Assembly (NCBI RefSeq): GCF_001514145.1
Contig: NZ_KQ948657.1
Location: 528,298 to 592,297 of the forward strand
From: Streptomyces canus
Lineage (GTDB): Bacteria; Actinomycetota; Actinomycetes; Streptomycetales; Streptomycetaceae
Length of the DNA stretch: 64,000 nt
Direction of reading: 5' to 3'
Part shown: positions 26,032 to 34,384 of the stretch, piece after piece
Layout of the letters: the number at the start of each line of letters is the position of its first letter
Position numbering within the stretch: position 1 is the stretch's first letter
Program-made: the position numbers and the translations under genes
The notes under the pieces: model-generated
The model's input: the letters and a program-made list of their open reading frames with translations, nothing else
What the model was told of the DNA's origin: nothing
Database searches by the model: none

Positions 26032-27483
26032 TCAGCCGAGGTCGATCTCCGGGTACAGCGGGAAACCGGCCACGAGGTCGGTGGCCCGGTGGGAGATCTC
26101 GTCCGCGACCTTCGGGTCCAGGATGTGCTGGGCCTTGGAGGGGGCGCCCTTGCTGGTGGTGCCGGGCTCCGTGGTGGTGAGGACACGGTCGATGAGACCG
26201 GCGACCTCGTCCATCTCGGCGGTGCCAAGGCCGCGGGTGGTCAGGGCGGGGGTGCCGATGCGGATGCCGGAGGTGTACCAGGCGCCGTTGGGGTCGGCCG
26301 GGATGGAGTTGCGGTTGGTGACGATGCCCGACTCGAGCAGGGCGGCCTCGGCCTGGCGGCCGGTGAGGCCGTAGGAGGAGGCGACATCGATCAGGTTGAG
26401 GTGGTTGTCGGTGCCGCCGGTGACCAGGGTGGCGCCGCGGCGCATCAGGCCCTCGGCCAGGGCGCGGGAGTTGTCGACGATCCGCTGGGCGTAGTCCTGG
26501 AAGGAGGGCTGACGTGCCTCGGCGAGGGCGACGGCCTTGGCGGCCATGACGTGCGGGAGCGGGCCGCCGAGGACCATCGGGCAGCCGCGGTCGACCTGGT
26601 CCTTGAGGGAGTCGTCGCACAGCACCATGCCGCCGCGCGGGCCGCGCAGCGACTTGTGGGTGGTGGTGGTGACGATCTGGGCGTGCGGGACCGGGTCGAA
26701 GTCGCCGGTGAGCACCTTGCCGGCGACGAGACCGGCGAAGTGCGCCATGTCGACCATGAGCGTGGCGCCGACCTCGTCGGCGATCTCGCGCATGATCCGG
26801 AAGTTCACCAGACGGGGGTAGGCCGAGTAGCCGGCGACGATGATCAGCGGCTTGAACTCACGGGCCGAGGCGCGCAGCGCGTCGTAGTCGACCAGACCGG
26901 TGGAGGGGTCGGTGCCGTAGGAGCGCTGGTCGAACATCTTGCCGGAGATGTTGGGTCGGAAGCCGTGGGTGAGGTGGCCGCCGGCGTCCAGGGACATACC
27001 GAGCATGCGCTGGTTGCCGAAGGCATGGCGGAGCTCGGCCCAGTCGGCGTCGGAGAGGTCGTTGACCTGGCGGACGCCGGCCTTCTCCAGGGCGGGGACC
27101 TCGACACGCTGGGCGAGGACGGACCAGAAGGCGACGAGGTTGGCGTCGATGCCGGAGTGCGGCTGGACGTAGGCGTGCCGGGCACCGAAGAGCTCCCTGG
27201 CGTGCTCGGCGGCCAGGGACTCGACGGTGTCGACGTTGCGACAGCCGGCGTAGAAGCGGCGGCCGACGGTGCCCTCGGCGTACTTGTCGCTGAACCAGTT
27301 GCCCATCGCGAGGAGGGTGGCCGGGGAGGCGTAGTTCTCGGAGGCGATCAGCTTGAGCATCTCGCGCTGGTCGTGGACCTCCTGGCCGATGGCGTCGGCG
27401 ACGCGCGGCTCGACGGCTCGGATCACGTCGAGGGCGGCGCGGAAGGCCGTGGACTCGGTGGACAGGGGCTGCTGCTCTGACAT
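26032..27483 (-). CDS. glyA: serine hydroxymethyltransferase
   Basis: 483 residues from the ATG at 27483 with GGAGG five bases upstream. It converts serine and tetrahydrofolate to glycine and 5,10-methylene-tetrahydrofolate, using PLP. Family motifs: Leu-Ile-Ala-Ser-Glu-Asn-Tyr, Gly-Arg-Arg-Phe-Tyr-Ala-Gly, and the PLP lysine in [14 protein letters not shown]. It is somewhat longer than the usual 420, with an insertion around 140-165. A ZTP riboswitch precedes it, tying its expression to 10-formyl-THF supply. Confidence 0.95.
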   Translation of the reverse strand: MSEQQPLSTESTAFRAALDVIRAVEPRVADAIGQEVHDQREMLKLIASENYASPATLLAMGNWFSDKYAEGTVGRRFYAGCRNVDTVESLAAEHARELFGARHAYVQPHSGIDANLVAFWSVLAQRVEVPALEKAGVRQVNDLSDADWAELRHAFGNQRMLGMSLDAGGHLTHGFRPNISGKMFDQRSYGTDPSTGLVDYDALRASAREFKPLIIVAGYSAYPRLVNFRIMREIADEVGATLMVDMAHFAGLVAGKVLTGDFDPVPHAQIVTTTTHKSLRGPRGGMVLCDDSLKDQVDRGCPMVLGGPLPHVMAAKAVALAEARQPSFQDYAQRIVDNSRALAEGLMRRGATLVTGGTDNHLNLIDVASSYGLTGRQAEAALLESGIVTNRNSIPADPNGAWYTSGIRIGTPALTTRGLGTAEMDEVAGLIDRVLTTTEPGTTSKGAPSKAQHILDPKVADEISHRATDLVAGFPLYPEIDLG

Positions 27484-27530
27484 GGCGGCCTCCGGGCTGC
27501 GTGGCTTGAAGCGGTCACGGATCACGGTTC

Positions 27531-27611
27531 GGCCCAGGCGCACGGCACTTGGTCATTCACAGGCCGCTCCCCGATGGTCCGTCCCATCCCAGCGCGCCAG
27601 TCACGGCCTGT
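27531..27611 (-). ncRNA. ZTP (pfl motif) riboswitch upstream of glyA
   Basis: On the minus strand the leader carries the conserved pieces of the pfl RNA in order. The P1 strand ACAGGCC (27611-27605) pairs with GGCCTGT (27565-27559). The internal-loop sequence is GTGACTGGCG. A P2 hairpin has stem GATGG/CCATC, then GGGGAGCG. The 3' pseudoknot element GCGCCTGGGC is at 27541-27532. These match the known consensus closely. The RNA senses ZTP/ZMP, which accumulate when 10-formyl-THF is short, and turns on one-carbon genes such as glyA. No intrinsic terminator follows, so control is probably at translation. Confidence 0.88.
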
Positions 27612-27724
27612 CGGCCAGCCTACCGGGCACGTGGAACGGCCCCGGCGCGGCGTCCACCATGCGAGCGACAGGCTTCGAGGCCGGGGCAGGGGCCGGGGGC
27701 CTCGAAGCCGGGGCGGTGCAGACG

Positions 27725-28576
27725 TCAGAACAGCGCGTCGGCGAGGCGGTCGATCTGGTCGGCGTCCGAGGCCCAGCAGTAGAGCATCACCTCGTCGGCA
27801 CCGATGCCGACGTAGGCGTCGGCGGCCTCGCGGATCTGCCCCGGTGTGGTGAGCAGGCCGGCCTCCATGTACGCGACGTGGCCGCTGAAGGCGTAGTAGT
27901 CGCGGAGGTTGCGGCGGGCCCGGTCCACGGTGTCGTCGGGGCCGAGAGCGACGTTCGCCTGGGCGACCAGGCGGGGGCGGCCGGGGCGGTCGTGTTTCTG
28001 CCAGGCCGTTTCCGCGGCGCGGAACAGGTTGGACATGAAGGAGGGCGGCAGGGCGGCGCCGAGGAAGCCGTCGCCGAAGCGGCCGACGCGTTCGAGGGCA
28101 GCGGGGGCGAAGCCGCCGAACAGTACCTCCGGGCCACCGGGGGTGGCGGGGACGGGGCCGATGGGGCCGATGCCTTCGCCGTACGGCTCTCCGGCCCAGG
28201 TGCGGCGGAGCAGGGTCATCTGTTCGTCGAGGCGGCGGCCCCGGCGGTGGAGGTCGGTGCCGGCGGCCAGGCAGTCGTCCTCGCGGCCTCCGACACCGAT
28301 GCCGAGCGTGAAGCGGCCGCCGGAGAGGCGGTCGAGAGTGGCGGTCTGCTTCGCGAGCAGGGCGGTGTTGTGGAGAGGTGCGAGCAGTACCTCGGTCTGG
28401 ACGCGGATGCGGGACGTGGCGCCGGCGAGGGTCGCAAGGGTGACGAGGGGCTCGGGGTTGTCGTAGACGAGGCGGTCGAGCAGGCCGAGGGTGCTGAAGG
28501 GGCTCGCGTCGGCGCGCCGGGCCCAGGTGAGCAGCTGCGCGGGGTCGTCGACGGGAAGGCCGAGGCCGATGTTCAT
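27725..28576 (-). CDS. LLM class (luciferase-like) flavin-dependent oxidoreductase
   Basis: 283 residues from the ATG at 28576, with GGAGG eight bases upstream. It is a bacterial luciferase-like TIM barrel: it opens Met-Asn-Ile-Gly-Leu-Gly-Leu-Pro, has Leu-Leu-Ala-Pro-Leu-His-Asn in the fourth strand region, and Leu-Gly-Ile-Gly-Val-Gly-Gly-Arg-Glu-Asp-Asp typical of F420/FMN-binding members. It is probably an F420- or FMNH2-dependent monooxygenase or dehydrogenase. The substrate is not predictable. It stands alone, about 110 bases upstream of the glyA riboswitch region. Confidence 0.88.
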   Translation of the reverse strand: MNIGLGLPVDDPAQLLTWARRADASPFSTLGLLDRLVYDNPEPLVTLATLAGATSRIRVQTEVLLAPLHNTALLAKQTATLDRLSGGRFTLGIGVGGREDDCLAAGTDLHRRGRRLDEQMTLLRRTWAGEPYGEGIGPIGPVPATPGGPEVLFGGFAPAALERVGRFGDGFLGAALPPSFMSNLFRAAETAWQKHDRPGRPRLVAQANVALGPDDTVDRARRNLRDYYAFSGHVAYMEAGLLTTPGQIREAADAYVGIGADEVMLYCWASDADQIDRLADALF

Positions 28577-28830
28577 GGGAGAGTCCTCCGGAGGGCATAC
28601 GAGATCCGCCGGTCGGCCGGATCCGGTGCCGCCCCTCCGTGGTGTCGCGCGCTGTGCGCGGACCTGCTCCCGTTCTGCGGCGATGGTTCCAGAGAGCGTG
28701 TGCGTCAGAGTGTGGCGACCGTAACGCCCTCGAGCGGGGTGCAACAACGCGTTTTTCGCGGGCCGCCCACGGTCACGGCCTCGGGGACACAGATCGTGTC
28801 CGGCGGACAGCTGGAGATCAGTGAGCCTCT
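28577..28830. other. intergenic spacer before the transposase remnant
   Basis: No supported gene. It must contain the leftward promoter of the LLM gene. CGCGTTTTTCGCG near 28750 is a short inverted repeat. I could not identify an insertion-sequence end here. Confidence 0.4.
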
Positions 28831-29092
28831 TCAGCGTTGCCGCTCCAGGGTGAGAATGGCTTTGGTGATTGACGTCATGCGGTGGGGGCTGCAGCGGGAC
28901 CTGCGGCAGATCCGCCAGGACTTCAGGCAGGCCACGCCTCGTTCGACCGGTGCCCGTGCCGCGGCCAGAGCCCGGTTGACGGTCTTCTCGGCAGGGGTGA
29001 GTTCCCGCAGGGGCCTGCGTTTGATGTGCGTGGTCAGCCAGGGGCCACCCCCGGGTAGGCGAGATCGGCCAGGATGGGGACGCCCTGGCGAC
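28831..29092 (-). pseudogene. 3' remnant of an IS5-family (DDE_Tnp_4 type) transposase
   Basis: The minus strand encodes the C-terminal part of a Streptomyces IS5-type transposase: Val-Pro-Ile-Leu-Ala-Asp-Leu-Ala-Tyr, then, after a one-base frameshift at about 29055, Leu-Thr-Pro-Ala-Glu-Lys, Ala-Pro-Val-Glu-Arg, Leu-Lys-Ser-Trp-Arg-Ile, and the usual end Leu-Thr-Leu-Glu-Arg-Gln-Arg. The N-terminal two thirds and the first catalytic Asp are absent. It ends abruptly at about 29092, where an unrelated rightward reading frame begins, so this is a recombination junction. Confidence 0.7.
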
Positions 29093-29737
29093 GAGCACCA
29101 CGCCCGCCAGTTCGCGACCGAGTTCCTCAGCGGTGCCGAGGTCGGGGCCACGATCCGCCGCTACCTGGAGGTCAAGCGGGCCGCCGACCCCCTGCGGCAC
29201 ATCCCCGGCAACAAGCTGCCCCGCGAGCAGTGGCAGGCCATGTGGGACGCGGATGACGAGCTGGGCGACCTCTACCGGCGCCTCGACCGTGCCTGCGCCC
29301 TCATCTACCTGCAGGACGGCTACCGGCCCCAGCACCTGTACCACCTGGCCGAGGCCTACCGGGCTGGCAGGATCCTGCCGGATCCTCGCCAGCCCGCGCC
29401 GATGCCGGGCGACCTGCTCGTCGAGCACCACAACAGCCTGGGCGCCTCCCTCAAGCCGCTGTCGCGGATCCGGGCAGGCGAGCGCATCGAGGCCACGGTG
29501 ACGTTCGCCGCGGTGAGGCGCTTCGCCGGGCATGTACGTCTGCTGCTGGAGAGCGACGACGGCGAGACCGCGCACGCCCGGGTGTCAGCCAGCCGCTTCA
29601 CCGCGGCCGAGCAGTCCCTCGGCCGTCAGCACACGGTCGGCGACCAGGTGCTGGTGCGCGGCTACGTCGAGAAGGAGCCCGCTCTGCGCCCCGGTGCCCG
29701 CAGCGTCGACGTCTGCTCGATCCGGGCAGCGGCGTGA
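29084..29737 (+). pseudogene. N-terminally truncated hypothetical protein abutting the transposase remnant
   Basis: An open frame with good protein character runs from the junction at about 29084 to the stop at 29735-29737 (about 217 residues). It begins Glu-His-His-Ala-Arg-Gln-Phe-Ala-Thr-Glu-Phe. It has no native start; the first in-frame ATG (29024) lies inside the antisense transposase remnant. I recognise no domain. The C-terminal half is beta-rich, with Arg-Ile-Glu-Ala-Thr-Val-Thr-Phe and Arg-Leu-Leu-Leu-Glu-Ser-Asp-Asp. It overlaps the next decayed gene by GTGA, suggesting both came from one operon, perhaps of plasmid or integrative element origin. Confidence 0.45.
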
Positions 29738-30660
29738 GCAGGGCCATCTCCCTGGTGCCCTCCGCCGCGCGCCACGCGCGGATGGCGGAGGACACCAGGT
29801 CCACCCGCTACCCGAATGGCGGGGGAGGGCAGGCGCTGCTGACCCGGTGGCGCGACGCCGACCTCGACTAGTCCGCCGACTCCGGCCGGGCCGGCCGCAA
29901 CATCACCCGCCTGTGCCAGCGGCACCGAAAGGCCGCCGAGCCCGAGGCCGACGCCCACCTGGTCGACTACAGCGAGATCGTGGCCCGCTTCCCGCAGGTA
30001 TACAGGCCGAACCTGCTGCGCCAGGAGTTGGACGAACTCGCCAAGGACTGCGAGCCGATCACCCGATACCTCGGGAGCAACGAGCACTGGCACCCCGAGG
30101 TCAACGAGGCCTTCGGCGTCCCGTACGCGACGGGAGCGGCAAGGGCCACGACGTCCTCCGCGTCCGCGCCTGGTATCGGAGCATCCTCATGGACGGTGAC
30201 TCCCGCCCGCTCGAGGAGTTCCCGGACTGGGAAGCCGAGCACGGCCGCCTGGCCGCCGGTGACATCACGCCACCTCCACCTCCACCTCCACCTCCACCGA
30301 CGCCGAACTCGACCGCTGGCCCGACTGCGAAGAGGAGAACGCCGCACGACAGGGGTGGCGCCTGCCTGCTGGGAGCACGGGAGGCCGCCGCCGCTCACCG
30401 GGAGCAGCTGCGCGACCGAGGCTGGGACCGGCTGGCGGTCGTAGGCGCCGACATCGCCGAATTGGTGAACTCGACGGACGCCGTGGACAAGAATCTGGGC
30501 GACCCGCCAGGAGCGCCTGCATCTGGTCACGGCCGCGATCGGCTGGGGCCGCAATGACAGCGAGATCGCCACCCGCGCCAGGGTGCCCCGTCGGGCGGTG
30601 CACGAACTCCGAGACACCGTGGCCGCAGCCCGCAGAAGTGGAGCGCGCCTGGGACTGCCG
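29734..30660 (+). pseudogene. decayed gene with an in-frame stop and several frameshifts
   Basis: It starts at the GTG at 29734, overlapping the previous stop, and reads well until an in-frame TAG at 29869-29871. The same frame continues after it (Arg-Asn-Ile-Thr-Arg-Leu-Cys-Gln ... Tyr-Arg-Pro-Asn-Leu-Leu-Arg) to about 30130. Coding then appears to switch frame (Val-Leu-Arg-Val-Arg-Ala-Trp-Tyr), again near the CACCTC repeat, and again near 30505 (Leu-His-Leu-Val-Thr-Ala-Ala-Ile-Gly-Trp-Gly). The last part resembles a helix-turn-helix (Asp-Ser-Glu-Ile-Ala-Thr-Arg-Ala). No family recognised. The decay pattern indicates a non-functional relic. Confidence 0.5.
30271..30298. repeat. CACCTC hexamer repeat, about 4.7 copies
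   Basis: A perfect 28-base run of the unit CACCTC inside the decayed gene. In one frame it codes polyproline, in another alternating Thr/Ser. The apparent coding frame changes around it. Confidence 0.85.
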
Positions 30661-30695
30661 TTAACAGCCCCGGACACTGGATCATCGTCCCATCT

Positions 30696-30720
30696 GAAGC
30701 CCCGCCTCGTGCGGGGCTTC
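30696..30720. terminator. strong stem-loop at the end of the decayed segment
   Basis: Perfect ten-base stem GAAGCCCCGC / GCGGGGCTTC with loop CTCGT. There is no T tract. It probably marks the 3' end of the former operon. Confidence 0.7.
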
Positions 30721-30729
30721 GGCCGTTGA

Positions 30730-30942
30730 CCGGATCGTTCCCCGAGCCGGGAACAACGCGGCAGTTGCCGAAGACTCGTCGCAGCGTGCCGTCCTCAAAT
30801 ACTCGGCAGGGGTGCGGTTCAGTGGCTTCCCGGCTCGTACGACTCGGGCACCATAGTCGTCGAACGACGGCTCGTCGGACGCATCAAGCTGGGCGTACAG
30901 TCGCGCTCGCGTCGTCGGCCATCGGCACTCTCCCGTAGCCGG
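30730..30942. other. intergenic region without a supported gene
   Basis: About 210 bases between the decayed genes and the NarL-type regulator. No frame has convincing protein character, and no RNA motif or repeat was recognised. Confidence 0.4.
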
Positions 30943-31593
30943 TCAGTTCGGGGGCACCCCGAGGAATCGCAGCACGGCGAGGACGCGTCGGTGGTCGGCG
31001 TCGGCGGCGGGCAGGCCGAGTTTGGCGAAGATGTTGTTGATGTGCTTGGCGACCGCGCTGTCGCTGACCACCAGTGCCTCGGCGATCCCCGCGTTGGAGC
31101 GTCCCTCGGCCATCAGCGCCAGCACCTCCCGTTCACGGGGCGTCAGCCGCTCCAACGGGTCGCTGTGGCGGCGCAGCAGCAACTGGGCGACGACCTCGGG
31201 ATCCAGCGCCGTGCCGCCGTCCGCGACCCGCCGTACCGCGGCGATGAACTCCTCCACGTCGGCCACACGTTGCTTGAGCAGGTAGCCGACACCGTTGGTG
31301 TGGGCGGTCAGCAGATCGGCCGCGTACCGCTCCTCCACGTACTGCGAGAGCAGAACCACCGCCGTTTGGGGCCACTGGCGGCGGATCACCAGCGCGGCGC
31401 GCACTCCCTCGTCGGTGAAGGCCGGTGGCATGCGGACATCGACCAGGGCAAGTTCGGGCCGGTGTTGCTCGACCGCGGTCAACAGGGCGTCCGCGTCACC
31501 CACGTCGGCTGCGATCAGGAAGCCGGCCATCTCGAGCACCTTGACGAGCCCGACGCGCAGCAGCACCGAGTCTTCGGCGATCACAGCTCGCAC
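30943..31593 (-). CDS. NarL/LuxR family response regulator
   Basis: 216 residues. The receiver domain has Glu-Asp near 7-8, phosphoacceptor Asp52 in Ala-Leu-Val-Asp-Val-Arg-Met-Pro, and Lys in Tyr-Leu-Leu-Lys-Gln. The LuxR-type DNA-binding domain has Leu-Thr-Pro-Arg-Glu-Arg-Glu-Val-Leu, Glu-Ala-Leu-Val-Val-Ser-Asp-Ser-Ala-Val and Lys-His-Ile-Asn-Asn-Ile-Phe. Its GTG start lies inside the end of the kinase gene (13-base overlap). It forms a standard NarL-type two-component system with that kinase. Confidence 0.92.
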   Translation of the reverse strand: MRAVIAEDSVLLRVGLVKVLEMAGFLIAADVGDADALLTAVEQHRPELALVDVRMPPAFTDEGVRAALVIRRQWPQTAVVLLSQYVEERYAADLLTAHTNGVGYLLKQRVADVEEFIAAVRRVADGGTALDPEVVAQLLLRRHSDPLERLTPREREVLALMAEGRSNAGIAEALVVSDSAVAKHINNIFAKLGLPAADADHRRVLAVLRFLGVPPN

Positions 31594-32792
31594 GGCAGCT
31601 CCGCGGTGAGGGTGGTCGGGCCCCCGGCGGGGCTGCTGACACGGAACGTTCCGTCGACGGAGCCGACGCGTTTGGCCAGTCCGTTCAGCCCACTGCCGGC
31701 TGAGGCGTCGGCGCCACCGCTCCCGTCGTCGGTGACGTTCACGCGCAGCACCTTCCCGATCCGTTCGACGGTCACCTCCGCGCGGGTGGCGCGGGCGTGC
31801 TTGGTGACGTTGGTCAGTGCCTCGGAGACCACGAAATAGGCGACCGACTCCACGACGGGCGCTGCTCGCTCTCCGATGTCGACGCGCAGGCCTACCGGCA
31901 ACGGTACCCGGGCGGCCAGGCCGGACAACGCAGCGTCCAGCCCCCGGTCTTCGAGGACCGCGGGGTGCAACCCGCGGACCAAGTCGTTGAGTTCAGCGAT
32001 GGCCTCCTTCGCCTCGCGGTGCGCCTCGTCGATGGCGGTGCGGGCATCGTCCGGCAGGTCGGTGAGGGTTGCCCTGGCCAGTCCCAGATTGACCGCGAGG
32101 GAGACCAGGCGCTGCTGGGTGCCGTCGTGCAGGTCGCGTTCGATGCGGCGGCGCTCGCTGTCGACGGCTTCGATCAGGTCGGTGCGGCTCTCGGCCAGGT
32201 GCTCGACACGCTGCCGAAGCCGCTCGTTCCGGCTCGGCCCCAGCAGCGCCGGCGCGAGCCGGGCCTCGGTCCGGGCCGTCGCCCCGGCCAGCCAGGGTGC
32301 GCTGCACAGCAGCACGACGCCGCCGACGGTGCAGAAAACCGCCTGGTCCACCGGCAGCGCGTACGCGTACCCGAAGACGGTGGCGCCCGCCACCGCCGCG
32401 GCCCACGCCGCGAGCACGAGCAGTTCCATGGCAGCCAGCAACGGCCCGAGCAGGAGGTGGTATCCGACCTGTCGCCAGGTCTGGGCCGAGGACAGCCACC
32501 GCAGGGCACGCCTGGGCCACCATCGTTCCGGCGTCGGCGTCAGCCGGGGGACGTCCACACCGAGTAACGCTCGATAACGGTGTCGTTGAACAACGGTGAG
32601 CGCCGGAACGCCGGCGAGGAACAGCGCGAACGGTATCGGGACCACGGCCCACGCGTTCGCCTTCATGACGATGGTCACGCCCCAGACCCACTGCGACGCC
32701 AGGGCAAGGTGCAGCGGAATCCCGGCTGCCACGAAGCCGGTGTCCCGTCGCGCTCGAAGTAATGCGCGTCGCAGCGTCCGGAAACTCCTCAT
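31581..32792 (-). CDS. NarL-type sensor histidine kinase with two TTA codons
   Basis: 403 residues from the ATG at 32792. The N-terminal half holds about four membrane helices (about 20-38, 41-60, 105-130 and 135-165) and a partial sensor domain. HisKA_3 has Arg-Arg-Arg-Ile-Glu-Arg-Asp-Leu-His-Asp-Gly with the phosphoacceptor His. The HATPase shows Glu-Ala-Leu-Thr-Asn-Val-Thr-Lys-His and Gly-Ser-Gly-Leu-Asn-Gly-Leu. Leu11 (32762-32760) and Leu76 (32567-32565) are TTA codons, so translation should depend on the bldA tRNA and rise late in growth. It overlaps the regulator gene. Confidence 0.88.
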   Translation of the reverse strand: MRSFRTLRRALLRARRDTGFVAAGIPLHLALASQWVWGVTIVMKANAWAVVPIPFALFLAGVPALTVVQRHRYRALLGVDVPRLTPTPERWWPRRALRWLSSAQTWRQVGYHLLLGPLLAAMELLVLAAWAAAVAGATVFGYAYALPVDQAVFCTVGGVVLLCSAPWLAGATARTEARLAPALLGPSRNERLRQRVEHLAESRTDLIEAVDSERRRIERDLHDGTQQRLVSLAVNLGLARATLTDLPDDARTAIDEAHREAKEAIAELNDLVRGLHPAVLEDRGLDAALSGLAARVPLPVGLRVDIGERAAPVVESVAYFVVSEALTNVTKHARATRAEVTVERIGKVLRVNVTDDGSGGADASAGSGLNGLAKRVGSVDGTFRVSSPAGGPTTLTAELPCEL

Positions 32793-32967
32793 GACTCGAC
32801 GGTAGAACGCCTGGTGACGCACATGCCATGCACCGTGCATCCGGATCGATGGTGAAGCCAGTGCCACCCCCAAGTCGGACCTTCGCGTTACCGACGCGCG
32901 CACCCGCCGCAGGAAAGCTTGTCCATGTAAGGCACACAAGCCCGCATCCGGGAGGAGACGCAGCCCC

Positions 32968-33891
32968 ATGGCCCTCGTCGATTCGGCAGCTTGCGGCGCT
33001 GCGGACGCGCTGCCCGCGGCCATCGCGGACGTGCTCTTCTTGTCGCGCACCGCTGTGCTGCGAGAGCAAGGCACCATCGACAGGAGGCGGTGGCCCGGCT
33101 TGGCGTTGATCGGGTGCGGCCTCGCGCTGCTGCCCTGGCTGCTGGTGCTGGCGGCCGGGCTGCCCACCGCACCCAGCGTCCCGCACTGGTCGGCCGCGTG
33201 GGTGGGGCTGGATGCACTGGAGGCCCTGGGCCTCACCGCCACCGGAGCACTGCTGCTGCGCCGGGATCCTCGGTACCCGCTCACCGCGGCGGCAACCGCC
33301 GCGCTGCTGATCGTCGACGCCTGGTTCGACATCGTCACCTCTGCCCGCGGAGCCGAACTCGCCGCAGCGATCGCGATGGCCGCCGTCGCGGAACTACCGA
33401 TGGCGGCCTTGTGCGTCGTGCTGGCCACCGCTTCCCGGCGCCCCGGCTTCCCCGGCCACGATCGTCCGCCCCACCATCGCCGACCCGATGTCACTGCGGG
33501 TGCTGCCGCCACGCCCCCGCCCACACCTCTGGAGGAGACCACGATGACCGAGCAACCCCCGACACCGGCAAAACGCCCCCAGCCCGCCGAGCGCCCGGAA
33601 GGCGGGGGCGAGAACGCCATCGTGGACCTGTTCGTCGAACGGCTCGGGGACCGGATCGACGACCGCGTCGCCGCGTCGTTCGACGAGTTGTGCGCCGAGC
33701 GGCTGGCGGAGCCCGGCCCTCTTCAGCGAGCTGTGGTCCGCGACCGAAGGGCGGAGCTCAGGGTCCTGTTCCTCTCACTGATCCTCGGCACCGCGGCAAC
33801 AACCTTCACTCCCGGCGGGACCACCGCACTGCTCATCTCCTGGGCCGGACTGGTGGTCCTCAACCTCGCCTACCTCTTCCGCCCACGCTGA
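32968..33891 (+). CDS. multi-pass membrane protein, possible fusion of two small proteins
   Basis: 307 residues from an ATG after GGGAGGAG. The N-terminal part (1-155) has four membrane helices and resembles a conserved actinobacterial membrane protein of about 150 residues (Leu-Asp-Ala-Leu-Glu-Ala-Leu-Gly-Leu-Thr-Ala-Thr-Gly). A His/Pro-rich linker follows. The C-terminal part (from about 193) is acidic and ends in two helices. At 33544 an internal ATG (Met-Thr-Glu-Gln) follows a strong GGAGGAG site, so a separate 115-residue protein may be made from the same frame. No function known. Confidence 0.65.
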   Translation: MALVDSAACGAADALPAAIADVLFLSRTAVLREQGTIDRRRWPGLALIGCGLALLPWLLVLAAGLPTAPSVPHWSAAWVGLDALEALGLTATGALLLRRDPRYPLTAAATAALLIVDAWFDIVTSARGAELAAAIAMAAVAELPMAALCVVLATASRRPGFPGHDRPPHHRRPDVTAGAAATPPPTPLEETTMTEQPPTPAKRPQPAERPEGGGENAIVDLFVERLGDRIDDRVAASFDELCAERLAEPGPLQRAVVRDRRAELRVLFLSLILGTAATTFTPGGTTALLISWAGLVVLNLAYLFRPR

Positions 33892-34045
33892 CACCCGACT
33901 CGGTCCGTCCCCGGAGGCTCACACCGGCCGACGCGCCGTCGCCCACCCGTGCGGTGAGGGGCAGGCCCTCCCGTCCGCGCCGGGTGAGGCGGTCGAGGTC
34001 CTCGTCGACCGGCGGGGCGCCGCCACGGAGTCGGCGTCGACAGCC
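33892..34045. other. intergenic region, nothing recognised
   Basis: About 150 bases between the membrane-protein gene and the hydrolase remnant. No coding frame, repeat or RNA motif stands out. Confidence 0.3.
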
Positions 34046-34258
34046 TCATGACCAGGTACCGTCAGCGGCCGGCACTGCCGCGAGGCCGTCTTGCAGATCC
34101 TTGACGACATACTCGGGGACCTCCAGCGACGGGAAAATGTCCCCCGGCTTCAGGTGCCCTCCATCGGACGATCCGTCGGAACCGCTCCTGTGCCCAGGCA
34201 CGCGGACACTTCTCGATGTCGCGCGGGTACACACTGACGACGAGGGGCTTCGCCACGT
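34046..34258 (-). pseudogene. C-terminal remnant of an epoxide hydrolase-like alpha/beta hydrolase
   Basis: The minus strand reads Val-Tyr-Pro-Arg-Asp-Ile, Arg-Ala-Trp-Ala-Gln-Glu-Arg-Phe and Ala-Gly-Gly-His-Phe-Pro, then after a frameshift near 34135 Val-Pro-Glu-Tyr-Val-Val-Lys-Asp-Leu. This is the order of the last segment of epoxide hydrolases, in which Gly-Gly-His-Phe holds the catalytic His and Glu-x-Pro-Glu-x-x-x-x-Asp follows. Only about 65 residues remain and the nucleophile region is missing. Confidence 0.55.
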
Positions 34259-34384
34259 CACCTCACCTCACCTGACCAGCCTGTTTCACTCCTGTTTCAC
34301 TCCTCAGACCCCAGGATTAGGGAGGTTCGGTGAGAGCCGGTCCGAAACCAACCCGCCCCTCACCGCCTCCCCTAAGGTCACTTC

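Noticed and set aside
26272..26280. GGTGTACCA inside glyA as a third ECF -10 element
   Set aside because: No GGGAACC element at the matching distance, and it lies within coding sequence.
27484..27660. Glycine riboswitch upstream of glyA
   Set aside because: The tandem glycine aptamer motifs are absent, and the conserved parts match the ZTP/pfl RNA instead.
28831..29092. Complete insertion sequence
   Set aside because: Only the 3' part of a transposase is present, with a frameshift, and no terminal repeats were found.
30696..30720. Attachment site of an integrative element
   Set aside because: No tRNA gene or second copy of the sequence is present in the window; it is better read as a terminator.
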